Of a stretch of DNA of 56,790 bases, positions 9,213-18,191 are shown piece by piece. Position 1 is the stretch's first letter. Each line of letters opens with the position of its first letter. Source of the stretch: Myxosarcina sp. GI1 (GTDB taxonomy: Bacteria > Cyanobacteriota > Cyanobacteriia > Cyanobacteriales > Xenococcaceae); assembly GCF_000756305.1 (NCBI RefSeq), contig NZ_JRFE01000025.1, positions 1 through 56,790 on the forward strand. The letters are read 5' to 3'. The notes below the pieces were generated by a model. It saw only the letters and a list, made by a program, of their open reading frames with translations. It was not told the DNA's origin and did not search any database. A program made the translations under genes and the position numbers.

Positions 9213-10073
9213 CTATGTAATTCTGCGAGCAAATCTTAACTTAGCAGAACGGGAGCGAGGATTGTTTTTTTGTTCGGTTTCTGCCGCTACGATTGGTTTT
9301 TTTGTCAGCACTTGTAATAATTCACTGCCGCGAAAGCGATGTTTGACGATGCGGTCTTCTAAACTGTGAAAGCTAATAATGCCAATTGTTCCCCCAGGTT
9401 TAAGCCAGGTCTGCGCTCGATCGATAAAATGTTCTAATGACTGAAGTTCCTGATTGACTGCTATACGCAGTGCTTGAAAGGTACGAGTAGCAGGATGAAT
9501 TTTGCCATAGCGATATTTACCAGGTACGGCACGAGTAATTGCCTCGGCTAATTCTGTTGTCGTTTGCAGAGGACGAGTACTGACAATTCGTTTGGCGATG
9601 CGACGCGAAAATCTTTCTTCTCCGTACTGATAGATCGTATCGGCGAGTGCTACTTCCGTCCAATGATTGACAATTTCTGCTGCTGTGAGAGGTTGAGCAC
9701 GATCCATGCGCATATCTAGAGGCGCGCTGTGACGAAAACTAAAGCCTCTTTCTGGATTATCTAGTTGAGGGGAACTAACGCCAAGATCGGCAATAATTCC
9801 GTCAAACAAAAATTCTGGCTGGTAGTCGGCATAGTTGCCCTGCCAAAATTGCAGTCTTTGGGGATAATAGCTCGATAATCTGTGTCTGGTGGCAGCGATC
9901 GCGCTACAATCGCGGTCTATGGCTACTACTTTGACTGTAAAATCTGTATCTAAAAGAGCTTGACTGTGTCCGCCTCCGCCTACTGTTGCATCTAGATAAA
10001 TACCTTCAGGAACGATTTCTAATCCAGCAATTAGCTCTCTACTCAGTACAGATTGATGATGAAAATTGGTCAT
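9213..10073 (-). CDS. rsmH: 16S rRNA (cytosine(1402)-N4)-methyltransferase RsmH
   Basis: RsmH (MraW) adds the N4-methyl group to C1402 in the decoding centre of 16S rRNA. The protein shows the family start [12 protein letters not shown], the SAM motif [16 protein letters not shown], the [14 protein letters not shown] block, [14 protein letters not shown], and the C-terminal [14 protein letters not shown] signature. About 286 residues is normal. I chose the ATG at 10073; a GTG four codons upstream (10085) is also possible. It is not in an mra cell-division cluster, as is usual in cyanobacteria. Confidence 0.95.
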   Translation of the reverse strand: MTNFHHQSVLSRELIAGLEIVPEGIYLDATVGGGGHSQALLDTDFTVKVVAIDRDCSAIAATRHRLSSYYPQRLQFWQGNYADYQPEFLFDGIIADLGVSSPQLDNPERGFSFRHSAPLDMRMDRAQPLTAAEIVNHWTEVALADTIYQYGEERFSRRIAKRIVSTRPLQTTTELAEAITRAVPGKYRYGKIHPATRTFQALRIAVNQELQSLEHFIDRAQTWLKPGGTIGIISFHSLEDRIVKHRFRGSELLQVLTKKPIVAAETEQKNNPRSRSAKLRFARRIT

Positions 10074-10174
10074 TGCTATCTGCACTTAAAAAAATATAAA
10101 TATATGATGTTAATCGTTTTTGAGTTAAATTTTTATAAACTTGGCGATCGAATATACCGAATAATTCTAATTTT

Positions 10175-10252
10175 ATGGTTAAAATTATATTTAAAGGACT
10201 AATGGTATTTATAACCGCAGGCTCTTTTTATTTAATTACAGAGTTAACTTGA
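10175..10252 (+). CDS. possible 25-residue hydrophobic peptide
   Basis: An ATG-started frame of 25 codons ends 9 bases before the next gene on the same strand. The peptide begins MVKIIFKGLMVF and consists of one hydrophobic segment with two N-terminal lysines, the shape of a single-span membrane peptide. There is no clear Shine-Dalgarno for the first ATG; AAAGGA sits 3 bases before an internal ATG at codon 10. I do not recognise it among PetL, PetN, PsbX, Psb30 or NdhP/Q sequences. Confidence 0.22.
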   Translation: MVKIIFKGLMVFITAGSFYLITELT

Positions 10253-10261
10253 CTTTCTTAT

Positions 10262-10453
10262 ATGGAATTAAGCCAGCATCCCAGCAAAGCTGACGATTCA
10301 CCCCCTCATAGGTGGGCTGGAATATTGGGAACAACTGTAGCGGTAATCACTTTAGTATTACCTCTAGCAATGATTGCTTACTCTTCTCCCGTTAACAGTA
10401 ATACGCAACCATTGCCCGCTCGAATTCAGCCTCTTCCCAGAAATTCAAATTAA
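10262..10453 (+). CDS. small single-span membrane protein, unknown function
   Basis: This 63-residue protein has a hydrophilic N-terminus of about 18 residues, one hydrophobic segment at about 19-41 (WAGILGTTVAVITLVLPLAM) and a Pro-rich tail (TQPLPARIQPLPRNS). Small proteins of this design are common in cyanobacteria, but I cannot name a family. It stands between rsmH on the other strand and the Gly-zipper protein. Confidence 0.6.
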   Translation: MELSQHPSKADDSPPHRWAGILGTTVAVITLVLPLAMIAYSSPVNSNTQPLPARIQPLPRNSN

Positions 10454-10622
10454 TTCTATGAGCTAACCACAGACCCACAGCTATTTATTGGATTAGTCAA
10501 AAAATCACTTTGGTTATACTAACTTACCAAAGTAAGTTTTGCAAGGTTTGTCGATGGCGTTTACCTTACTGATTTTTTATTAAACCTGTATTCGTAGCTG
10601 TTGGCAAAAACCCAGGATTTTG

Positions 10623-10901
10623 TTATTTTTCGGCAATGTTGTTATTAACAGAGCCTAACTGTTGCCGAATGTCATCAATTGCCAAATTTAGTTGAACGAT
10701 TTTATCTTCCAAACCCTGGCGAGCTAGTTCGATGTTTTCTTCTGAGTTAAATTGAGCTTTTCCTTCTTGTAATACCGAATTATTATCTTGAAGGGATTGT
10801 TCTTTGCGAGTTGCCAGTATAGTTCCTAAAACTCCACCAACAACTCCTCCTACTATTGAGCCTAAAACAAACCCACTGCCAAAACTATTCCGTTGACTCA
10901 T
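10623..10901 (-). CDS. YtxH-like glycine-zipper membrane protein
   Basis: This 92-residue protein begins with a glycine-rich hydrophobic segment at about residues 7-30 (GSGFVLGSIVGGVVGGVLGTI), whose G-x3-G spacing supports tight helix packing. A predicted amphipathic, coiled-coil-prone helix follows (about 55-90). The design matches YtxH-like/gas-vesicle-GvpP-like small membrane proteins of unknown function. The gene is 38 bases downstream of upp on the same strand and may be co-transcribed with it. Confidence 0.6.
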   Translation of the reverse strand: MSQRNSFGSGFVLGSIVGGVVGGVLGTILATRKEQSLQDNNSVLQEGKAQFNSEENIELARQGLEDKIVQLNLAIDDIRQQLGSVNNNIAEK

Positions 10902-10939
10902 AACACTTAATATACCTATCCGAGCGAAACAACTAAACT

Positions 10940-11590
10940 TTAAGTACCAAAAGCGCGATCGCCTGCATCTCCCAATCCTGGAACAATATAACCGTTGCTA
11001 TTAAGACCTTCATCAATAATAGCGGTATAAATTTCTAATTTGGGATAATGTTCGCTGAGTTTTCTTAAGGCTGGCGGTGCGGCAACTATAGCGACAATAC
11101 GAATATTATCGGCTGTAGCTCCGCGACTGATTATTTCCTGCATTGCCATCATTATCGAACCTCCCGTAGCCAGCATTGGTTCGAGAATTAAAATTTTTGT
11201 TTCTGGTGACAACTGAGGGGGAAGTTTATTTAAGTAGCAGCTAGGTTCTAATGTTTCCTCATTACGAGCCAAACCCAAATGATAGATAGCTGCCAAAGGT
11301 AAAATATTTTGCGCTCCATCTAATAATACCAATCCCGCTCTCAAAATTGGCACTACACCTACGGGAATTTCAGGATTGATATAGGTAGCAGCGCATTCGG
11401 TAAGGGGAGTTTGTACCGTAGTTTCCAGAGTAGGCAACCAGGTGCGAGCCGCCTCATAGGTCAGCCACCGCCCTAATTCGGTCATCGCGCTTTTAAACAG
11501 TACCGACGGCGTATTGGCATCGCGGGCAACTGCTAGCCAATGCCTGATTAGAGGATGTTCGGGAACGTAGACGCGAAGTTGTAGAGTCAT
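10940..11590 (-). CDS. upp: uracil phosphoribosyltransferase
   Basis: Upp converts uracil and PRPP into UMP in pyrimidine salvage. The 216-residue protein has the phosphoribosyltransferase core: VPILRAGLVLLDG (about 78-90), the PRPP-binding loop LILEPMLATGGSIMMA (about 133-148), and the C-terminal GLNSNGYIVPGLGDAGDRAFGT uracil-binding tail that is typical of Upp. A leucine-rich N-terminus (YVPEHPLIRHWLAVARD) also matches. In many Upp proteins the loop reads LDPMLATGGS, so the Glu is a small deviation. Confidence 0.93.
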   Translation of the reverse strand: MTLQLRVYVPEHPLIRHWLAVARDANTPSVLFKSAMTELGRWLTYEAARTWLPTLETTVQTPLTECAATYINPEIPVGVVPILRAGLVLLDGAQNILPLAAIYHLGLARNEETLEPSCYLNKLPPQLSPETKILILEPMLATGGSIMMAMQEIISRGATADNIRIVAIVAAPPALRKLSEHYPKLEIYTAIIDEGLNSNGYIVPGLGDAGDRAFGT

Positions 11591-11737
11591 ATAGACCTAT
11601 TACTAAAGTCTGCCAAAAAAAACATTTTTCTTTCACTCTCAGCCAGTCAGGAAAAAACTCGAATAAAAGCCATCGAGACAATCGCCTTTTATTTTCCAGC
11701 CAAAATAATCTTTGAACAATAATACCTTGTTTGAGTT

Positions 11738-13966
11738 CTAGATTTTAACTTTACTGGCATCGGCATTATTAGTGGAGTTATTGGCATTGTTAAAATAACG
11801 CTTGCCGTATCGGGCGTGATAGGAATAGCGATCGAATTCATCGGGTTTAACGCCATTAATAACCATACCCAAAACTTTCTGTCTGGTAGATTCAAGAGTT
11901 TCTATAGCAATCTCAGCACTTTCGCGTTCGACCACTCCAGGTCTAGTAATAAAGATAATACCGTCAACTAACTTACTCAAAGTAAGTACGTCTGCAGTTA
12001 CGGGTAAAGGTGGTGCATCGATTAAAATCGAATCATATTTTCTTCTGGCATTGGCTACCAAACTATCCATTTCTGGAGAATCAATCGCAGCCAGCGGATT
12101 GGAGACAATTTTTCCTGTAGTTAGTACATCTAGTTTAGTCATCGGGCGCGATACGGCACCAACTAAGTCTCTTTCTCCAGCTAGCACGTCGCGAAGACCA
12201 ATTTGTCCGTCAATTCCCCAAAGCTGAGGTTGTGAAGGACGGCGTAAATCGCCATCAATCAAGAGAACTTTGCGATCGAGTTGAGCCAATGCTGCGGCTA
12301 AATTGGCAGCAACCGTCGATTTACCCTCCTCTGGTACCGAACTAGTAACTAACATTACTTTAGGAGCTTTATTGACAGTGAGAAACTTTAAGTTAGCCTG
12401 AATCATGCGATAAACTTCGCTGCTATACGAATCGGGTTCTTCGCGGACGATAATTTTGCCTCGGTCGGACAGCGTATCAATACGAGTAATGCCCAAAACA
12501 TTATAGGGAAATTTTTTCTTAATTTCGCCAACGCTTTTAAGGCTGCGATCCTGCATTTCTAGCAAGATAATAGAAACATTAGCCAAAAAAGCTCCTAGAA
12601 TTGCTCCGAGTGCTAACAAAGGCAAACGACCCGAACTTCCATCTTTGGGGACGCTTGCTAATTCTACTATCTCAGCATTACTACTCTGTTGAACTTCGGC
12701 TAGTTTGGCCTGCTGCAAACTGTCGAGTAAAGTAGTGTAAGTTTTAGCAGATGATTCTACTTTACGCAGTAGCTCCTGTTCTTTTTTTTCCAGACTGGGT
12801 AACTGTTTGGCTCGCTGTAAATAGTTCTGCTGGTAACTATATAAAGCACCAACCTGTCTTTGCAAACTCAGTTCTTCAATTTTTAAGCTAATAAAGGTTT
12901 CTAACTGGTTTTCTCGGAGTTCATTACCGCGAAATACACCCTGAGAAACATTTACTCCCCGTCCGACGCTTTGAGCGACTATCTCTTCTAATTGTCCGTT
13001 AAGGCTAGCTTTTTTCTCTTCTAAACTAGCGACACTGGGATGATTATCTTTGAATCTTTGGCGTTCTTTTGCTAATTGAGTTTCTGTAGTGGTTAACTGA
13101 TCTAAAATACTAACGACTACAGGTGAGCTACCAAGTTGATTTATGGCGATCGCCTGTTGCAGGTCTAAACCCAACTGGCTTTGTAAAGCCGATGCCTGAG
13201 CATTTACTCCCTGTAATTCCGAACCAGTAGTCGATATTTGCTGATTGATAGCTCCTAAGTCCGATACCATGTTTCTTTTCTCTTCTTTGATATCGACAAT
13301 GTTATTTTTAGTTCTAAAGCTTTCTAAATTTGATTCTGCCTGGGAAACTTTGGTTTCTACATTGGGCAGCTGTCTATCTATAAAGTTTCTAGCAGTAGCG
13401 GGTTCTGATTGATTGTTGCGAACCTGTTGTTGTAAGTAAACGTCCATTAAAGTATTAACCACGTTTGATGCTAGTTTGGGATCGGCATCTTTGTAGGTAA
13501 TATCTACTACGTCGCTACCGCCAACCAGATCGATACTGAGCTTTTTCTCCAAATCTTGAGGGTCGATTGGTTCTCCTGCGTCGTCTTTAAGCTTGAGGCG
13601 ATCGATTACTTGCTGTAGTACTGGTTCGGAAGTAATAACTTCTATTTGGGTACTTAACGGTGTTTGGTTGACTAACAAAGGCTCCAGGGTGCCAACTTTT
13701 TCTCCGACTACATCCGTTAGTGCCGCAGCACTATTGCGTTTGAAAAGTAATTGTCCTTCGGCTTGATAAGTCTTTCTTTGTAACACACTTAAAATAGCTG
13801 CTACACCTAAAGTAAACAAAAAAATTGCTAAAGCTGGCTTCCAACGACGCTTGACCTTTAAAAAATACTCAGATAGATTCAAATCTATAAACTCCGAAGA
13901 CGATTGAGATTGACTAGCGGCAGAAGTATTCTTTATATTGGACTTTTGGAAATTATTGCTTAACAT
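11738..13966 (-). CDS. polysaccharide co-polymerase / BY-type tyrosine autokinase (Wzc-like)
   Basis: This 742-residue protein fuses a Wzz chain-length-determinant domain to a bacterial tyrosine kinase. The first membrane helix is at about 43-62, a long coiled-coil periplasmic region (about 180-410) follows, and a second helix lies at about 440-462. The cytoplasmic kinase has Walker A with GKST at about 550, Walker A' LLIDGD at about 570 and Walker B ILIDAPP near 648. The C-terminus carries clustered tyrosines (Y714, Y716, Y720, Y724), the usual autophosphorylation site. Such proteins control length and export of exopolysaccharide. No wza/wzx/wzy genes are next to it, so its partners lie elsewhere. 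Confidence 0.9.
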   Translation of the reverse strand: MLSNNFQKSNIKNTSAASQSQSSSEFIDLNLSEYFLKVKRRWKPALAIFLFTLGVAAILSVLQRKTYQAEGQLLFKRNSAAALTDVVGEKVGTLEPLLVNQTPLSTQIEVITSEPVLQQVIDRLKLKDDAGEPIDPQDLEKKLSIDLVGGSDVVDITYKDADPKLASNVVNTLMDVYLQQQVRNNQSEPATARNFIDRQLPNVETKVSQAESNLESFRTKNNIVDIKEEKRNMVSDLGAINQQISTTGSELQGVNAQASALQSQLGLDLQQAIAINQLGSSPVVVSILDQLTTTETQLAKERQRFKDNHPSVASLEEKKASLNGQLEEIVAQSVGRGVNVSQGVFRGNELRENQLETFISLKIEELSLQRQVGALYSYQQNYLQRAKQLPSLEKKEQELLRKVESSAKTYTTLLDSLQQAKLAEVQQSSNAEIVELASVPKDGSSGRLPLLALGAILGAFLANVSIILLEMQDRSLKSVGEIKKKFPYNVLGITRIDTLSDRGKIIVREEPDSYSSEVYRMIQANLKFLTVNKAPKVMLVTSSVPEEGKSTVAANLAAALAQLDRKVLLIDGDLRRPSQPQLWGIDGQIGLRDVLAGERDLVGAVSRPMTKLDVLTTGKIVSNPLAAIDSPEMDSLVANARRKYDSILIDAPPLPVTADVLTLSKLVDGIIFITRPGVVERESAEIAIETLESTRQKVLGMVINGVKPDEFDRYSYHARYGKRYFNNANNSTNNADASKVKI

Positions 13967-14137
13967 AGATCGACAAATTTAGAACTATTAAATATTTTAG
14001 TTTTCGAGCGCAGTATCTAAGTATTTATACTGTCAATTTTGTTTATATCATTGAATACTAAAAGGCAGAGTTCAAATAGCTATAATCTGAACAATAGTCG
14101 GCAAACTTTACAACTACTTCATTAATAATTAGTTTTT

Positions 14138-14953
14138 TTGAATAATTTCTTGACTTCGACTTCTGCTTACTTATTGGTATTTCACGGTAGCCGCGATTCT
14201 GGTTCGCTCTTGGCGGCTTCTCAATTAGCTGGATTAATTCTCAAGCAATTAGAATTAAAAATTATCTTAGCTCAGAGAAGCAATTTATCACCACAGTTAT
14301 CTTCAAAAGCCGCTCGAATTGTAACTATCAATTCGAGTGATTTCACACCTCTAGTAGATATTGCCGCTCTGGAATTAGCTAGTCTACCCCTACATCAAAA
14401 CATTGTTAGATTTGCTAAAATAGCTTGCCAGCAAGGCTACAAACAAATAAAACTTTTGCCTTTATTTTTAGGAGCAGGCGTTCATGTTAGAGAAGATATT
14501 CCCTTAGAGATAGATAAAGCCAAACAAATTATTGCTGAAGCAATACCAATTGAATTATCCACATATTTAGGTAATTATTCGGCAATGTCGCGTTTGTTAG
14601 CTAATAAATTCAGGCAGTTATCTGGGGAAGAACGAATTTTACTGGCTCATGGCAGTCGCTCTAAGAATAGTAATAGCTCAATTCAAAGTCTGGCGACTCA
14701 ACTACAAGCGGAGGCAGCATATTGGTCTGTTACACCCCACTTGAGCGATCGCATTTGGAGTTCGGTCGCCAGAGGCAAACTAAAAATTGCCATCTTGCCG
14801 TACTTTTTGTTTGCAGGAAAAATATTTGAGGCGATTTCTACAGAAGTAGAACGGTTACGCACTCTTTTTCCCCAAGCAACTTTAATTCTGGGAGAGCCCT
14901 TGGGAGCAACATCAGAATTAGCTGCTCTAATCGTAGAGGAGATGACCCAATGA
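14138..14953 (+). CDS. sirohydrochlorin ferrochelatase, two-domain CbiX type
   Basis: The 271-residue protein is a tandem duplication of the CbiX/SirB chelatase fold. The first half has the metal-binding pair: His in VFHGSRDSG (residue about 16) and His in GAGVHVREDIP (about 112). The second half has LLAHGSRSKNSN (about 168) but no second histidine, so the N-terminal half is probably the active one. It inserts Fe2+ (siroheme) or Co2+ into sirohydrochlorin. The start is TTG at 14138. The stop overlaps the ATG of cobA by the ATGA arrangement, which implies translational coupling and a siroheme role. Confidence 0.85.
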   Translation: MNNFLTSTSAYLLVFHGSRDSGSLLAASQLAGLILKQLELKIILAQRSNLSPQLSSKAARIVTINSSDFTPLVDIAALELASLPLHQNIVRFAKIACQQGYKQIKLLPLFLGAGVHVREDIPLEIDKAKQIIAEAIPIELSTYLGNYSAMSRLLANKFRQLSGEERILLAHGSRSKNSNSSIQSLATQLQAEAAYWSVTPHLSDRIWSSVARGKLKIAILPYFLFAGKIFEAISTEVERLRTLFPQATLILGEPLGATSELAALIVEEMTQ

Positions 14954-15711
14954 ATCAAAAAAAATCTTATCCTGGCAAGGTTTATTTAGTAGGAGCGGGT
15001 CCTGGAGATCCTGGTTTGATGACTGTTAAGGGCAAAACTCTGTTAGAACATGCCGATGTAGTTGTTTACGATGCTTTGGTAAGTCCAGCAATTTTACAAA
15101 CGATTTCTCCTCGAGCGGAAAAAATTAATGCTGGCAAACGTCGGGGTCGTCATTCCAAACTTCAGTCTGAAACTACCGAACTACTCATAGAAAAGGCAAA
15201 AACTAATGCAGTTATCGTCAGACTAAAAGGGGGAGATCCATTTGTGTTTGGGCGTGGTGGCGAAGAAATGATAGACCTAGTAAGGTCTGGAATTGCAGTA
15301 GAGGTGGTTCCAGGGATTACTTCTGGTATTGCCGCTCCTGCCTATGCAGGAATTCCCGTAACTCATCGGCTATACAATTCTTCGGTTACTTTTGTAACGG
15401 GACACGAAACTACAGAAAAATATCGCCCACAAGTAAACTGGCAGGCGATCGCCATGGGTTCGGAAACTATTGTAATTTATATGGGAGTGCATCATCTATC
15501 TAAAATTATTCCGCAATTAGTAGCTGGCGGCATGAGTTTAGATACTCCTATAGCTATGATTCGTTGGGGAACTCGTCCAGAGCAAACACAATTAGTTGGT
15601 ACTTTAGAAACAATTGTCGCTCAAATGACAGCAGAAAAATTTGAAGCTCCTGCAATTGCTATTATTGGCAAAGTTGTTAACGTGCCTTCTTTAATCGCAC
15701 CATATTTATAA
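14950..15711 (+). CDS. cobA: uroporphyrinogen-III C-methyltransferase
   Basis: This SUMT enzyme methylates uroporphyrinogen III at C-2 and C-7 to precorrin-2, the branch point toward siroheme and cobalamin. The 253-residue length fits the stand-alone CobA form without the CysG oxidase/chelatase part. Motifs are VYLVGAGPGDPGL (about 8-20), VRLKGGDPFVFGRGGEE (about 90-106), VVPGITSG (about 115-122) and GIPVTHR (about 134-140). It follows the CbiX-type chelatase by a 4-base overlap. No gene for the intermediate dehydrogenase (SirC) lies in the window. Confidence 0.95.
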   Translation: MNQKKSYPGKVYLVGAGPGDPGLMTVKGKTLLEHADVVVYDALVSPAILQTISPRAEKINAGKRRGRHSKLQSETTELLIEKAKTNAVIVRLKGGDPFVFGRGGEEMIDLVRSGIAVEVVPGITSGIAAPAYAGIPVTHRLYNSSVTFVTGHETTEKYRPQVNWQAIAMGSETIVIYMGVHHLSKIIPQLVAGGMSLDTPIAMIRWGTRPEQTQLVGTLETIVAQMTAEKFEAPAIAIIGKVVNVPSLIAPYL

Positions 15712-15976
15712 AAAAAGCTAAATATATTAACCCTTACTTATCTTTAAAGCCATTGGTAGGGTCGAGGGAGAGTATAGTATGACCTCTCGCCCCTGTTAAT
15801 AGCTATGAAGGTTTGTTGTTCAATTGTGGCTATTGAATGGCATGATATTTATGATGAGGTGGGTTTTTAGAAAAAAATTTAACAAAATTTAGTATAATAC
15901 ATAATTACTAAATTATGCTCGCCAAGCGAGCAAACGCTAGCCCAATCTCAATTTAAGGGATAATAGTTGAAGATTA
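15712..15976. other. intergenic stretch with hairpins and GC-rich palindrome
   Basis: Two elements stand out. GGGTCGAGGG near 15759 and CTCTCGCCCC near 15785 can form a 10-bp stem with one mismatch and one wobble, with no T-run after it. At 15917-15931 GCTCGC-CAA-GCGAGC is a perfect 6-bp stem with a three-base loop. A TATAAT hexamer is at 15893-15898. No protein gene is visible. Confidence 0.45.
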
Positions 15977-16204
15977 TTGAATCTTCTTAATGAACATAAA
16001 TTTCGACTATATTTACAGCCAATGGGTTTTGCCGATTTATCTATCAGTGAAATAGCAGCAGAGTACGATCTCCCAGTGGAGAAAGTTTTTGCTCTCTGCG
16101 ACTGCCTAAATATCGCCTATAAAAACGAACGGACTTATCTAGCATTAGAAGATGCTAAAGCAGTTATTACTTCAATTCTCGCCGAGCGAGATAATTTGAA
16201 TTAA
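15977..16204 (+). CDS. small helix-turn-helix-like protein upstream of psbV
   Basis: This 75-residue protein starts at a TTG (15977) with an AAGGGA about 20 bases upstream, so the exact start is uncertain. The core FADLSISEIAAEYDLPVEKV (about 18-37), followed by LCDCLNIAYKNERTYLALEDAKAVI, has the look of a small DNA- or RNA-binding helix-turn-helix, similar to the N-terminal domain of IF-2 or MerR-like folds. I believe similar small proteins occur across cyanobacteria, but I cannot name one. It lies 169 bases upstream of psbV on the same strand. Confidence 0.65.
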   Translation: MNLLNEHKFRLYLQPMGFADLSISEIAAEYDLPVEKVFALCDCLNIAYKNERTYLALEDAKAVITSILAERDNLN

Positions 16205-16373
16205 TAGCTTGCCGACTATAAGTTTCAATTGGGGGATCGATAAAGCAAAGCATAGATCGTTATTTTTTATCGAGTCATTGAGGTCGAATTCAATAACTGA
16301 CAACTAACCAAATACTCGTGAGTGGCAAAGTTTGACTTTACGCCGCAGCGAGCCAAAATTTTTAAGGAGAACA

Positions 16374-16865
16374 ATGTTGAAGCGATTATTATTTGCTGTT
16401 GTAGCAACCATATTTTTTGTCATTCAATTTAACATCAATAGTGCCAATGCTGTCGAATTAGACAAAGAAATACGCACGGTCAAACTAAACGAACAGGGTG
16501 ACGAAATAGTTCTTACTAATAAACAGGTCAAGGAAGGTCAAGATTTGTTTGTTAGTAGCTGTACTTACTGTCATAAAGCGGGAAACACCAAAACTAATCC
16601 CAACATCAACTTGGGAGCGGATGCTTTGGCTAATGCCGAACCACCGAGAGACAATATTCAAGGTATTGTAGATTATTTAAAACATCCTACTACTTATGAC
16701 GGAGAACAAGATATTTTTGAATTTCATCCTAATACTACTCGCTCCGACCTTTACCCCATTATGCGTAACCTCACCGACGAAGATTTAGAAGCGATCGCAG
16801 GACATATTCTGATTCAGCCAGATGTTCGAGGTGAAGCCTGGGGAGGTGGAAAAGCCTACTTCTAA
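16374..16865 (+). CDS. psbV: cytochrome c550, photosystem II extrinsic subunit
   Basis: PsbV is a lumenal c-type cytochrome that stabilises the Mn4CaO5 cluster of photosystem II. The chosen ATG at 16374 has AAGGAGA 4 bases upstream and opens a normal signal peptide (MLKRLLFAVVATIFF) ending ANA before VELDKEI; an in-frame start 14 codons upstream is rejected. The haem motif CTYCH is about residues 60-64, and the distal axial His is in EFHPNTTRSD. The length (163 residues, about 137 mature) is standard. The 3' end is followed by two strong hairpins. Confidence 0.96.
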   Translation: MLKRLLFAVVATIFFVIQFNINSANAVELDKEIRTVKLNEQGDEIVLTNKQVKEGQDLFVSSCTYCHKAGNTKTNPNINLGADALANAEPPRDNIQGIVDYLKHPTTYDGEQDIFEFHPNTTRSDLYPIMRNLTDEDLEAIAGHILIQPDVRGEAWGGGKAYF

Positions 16866-16870
16866 ACTAA

Positions 16871-16910
16871 TGGTTCGAGATCTTCTCTAAAGTGGAGAAG
16901 TCTCGAACTA
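16871..16910 (+). terminator. stable hairpin after psbV
   Basis: A 10-bp stem with one wobble (TGGTTCGAGA with TCTCGAACTA) stacks on a 6-bp stem (CTTCTC with GAGAAG), separated by a single bulged T, with a 7-base loop. It starts five bases after the psbV stop. There is no T-run right after it, so it may protect the 3' end or act as a processing stop rather than terminate on its own. Confidence 0.55.
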
Positions 16911-16970
16911 AACAACTGAATTAGTTTAATCAATCGTTTGGAAGTGCTAAAAATAAACAAATAAATGTGT

Positions 16971-17007
16971 GGGAATTTGGTCTAAATCGCGACTAAATTC
17001 CCTTTTT
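16971..17007 (+). terminator. intrinsic terminator of psbV
   Basis: GGGAATTTGGTC pairs with GACTAAATTCCC (11 pairs plus one wobble), with an 8-base loop, and TTTTT follows directly at 17003-17007. This is a classic Rho-independent terminator on the plus strand. It lies between psbV and the convergent hemH gene and may also stop hemH transcripts from the other side, though the T-run there is poor. Confidence 0.75.
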
Positions 17008-17027
17008 GGGTTTTAAAAACGCGATTT

Positions 17028-18191
17028 TTAAAGTATACCTACCAAATGCAAAGGTCCATTACCGCTAATCAATTCGATAATTAAAGCCATAAATCCCAGC
17101 ATCGCCAAACGTCCGTTCCAAACTTCAGCCGCAGTAGTCATACCCCACTGCCATTTTTCTTGAGGGTACATTTTCATGTTTTTGGCAGGATGAATAATTT
17201 CGGCAAAAGTTTGCGAGGAAGAATTTAATGATTCAATAACCAAGTTGGCAAGAGAATTAATAAAGCCAGGATGGACGTTTAATGCCGGAACGCGCTGAAA
17301 GTTGGTAATTCCTGCTTCTTCCGCTATTTCTCGATATTCAATATCGATTTCTTGTAAAGTTTCTATGTGTTCGGAAACGAAACTAATTGGTACTACTAGT
17401 AAATCTTCAACACCTCGATCGCCTAGTTCTTGCAAAGCTTCTTCCGTGTAGGGCTTAAGCCATTCTACGGGACCAACTCGGCTTTGATAGGCTAAAGTAT
17501 GTTCGTTGGGGCGATTGAGAGTCTGCACGATTAAACGAGCGCATTCTTCAATTTCTTGCTGATAGGGATCTCCTGCTTCTTCCACATAACTAACGGGAAC
17601 TCCATGGGCGCTAAAAAAGATATGCACGTCATTAGGGCGATCGAATTTATCCAATTCTCCAGCAATTAAATCTGCCATTGCCTGTAAATAACCAGGAAGA
17701 TCGTACCAGGAAGTAATCACCGTGTATTCAATCTGCTGTAAGGCTTTGTCAGTTGCCCACATCTCTTCTAATAGGCGAAAGCTAGAGCCACTCGTGCTGA
17801 TTGAGAATTGAGGATATAGAGGTAATACAACTAGTTTCTCAATTCCGTCATCTTTAATACGTGAAATTGCTTCTTCGGTAAATGGATGCCAGTAGCGCAT
17901 GCCAATGTAAATTTTGGCTTCTCTACCTAGTTCTTTAAGTTTGGCTTCTAAAGCTTGTCCTTGAGCTTCTGTGATCTTTCTTAAAGGTGAACCACCGCCA
18001 ATATCCAAATAATTTGCCTGAGATTTTTTGGCTCTCAAAGTAGAAATTAGCCATGCTAAAGGCTTTTGTAGAGCTTTTACTGGCAGCCGAATTATTTCCG
18101 GATCGGAAAACAGATTGTACAAGAAAGGACGGACATCTTTAATTTTATCGGGTCCGCCAAGATTGAGTAGTAAAACTCCAACACGACCCAT
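17028..18191 (-). CDS. hemH: ferrochelatase with C-terminal chlorophyll-binding (HLIP/CAB) helix
   Basis: HemH inserts Fe2+ into protoporphyrin IX, the last step of protohaem synthesis. The catalytic His is in [20 protein letters not shown] (about 191-210), and the conserved Glu is in [14 protein letters not shown] (about 272-285). The 387-residue length exceeds the roughly 320-residue core. The extra tail (from about 345) has a linker and a membrane helix with the chlorophyll-binding motif [12 protein letters not shown]. Such a tail is known in cyanobacterial and plastid type II ferrochelatases and is thought to tie haem synthesis to chlorophyll supply. Confidence 0.96.
   Translation of the reverse strand: MGRVGVLLLNLGGPDKIKDVRPFLYNLFSDPEIIRLPVKALQKPLAWLISTLRAKKSQANYLDIGGGSPLRKITEAQGQALEAKLKELGREAKIYIGMRYWHPFTEEAISRIKDDGIEKLVVLPLYPQFSISTSGSSFRLLEEMWATDKALQQIEYTVITSWYDLPGYLQAMADLIAGELDKFDRPNDVHIFFSAHGVPVSYVEEAGDPYQQEIEECARLIVQTLNRPNEHTLAYQSRVGPVEWLKPYTEEALQELGDRGVEDLLVVPISFVSEHIETLQEIDIEYREIAEEAGITNFQRVPALNVHPGFINSLANLVIESLNSSSQTFAEIIHPAKNMKMYPQEKWQWGMTTAAEVWNGRLAMLGFMALIIELISGNGPLHLVGIL

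Noticed and set aside
16332-16373. A longer start for psbV
   Set aside because: The extra residues would precede a complete signal peptide; the ATG at 16374 has a good Shine-Dalgarno.
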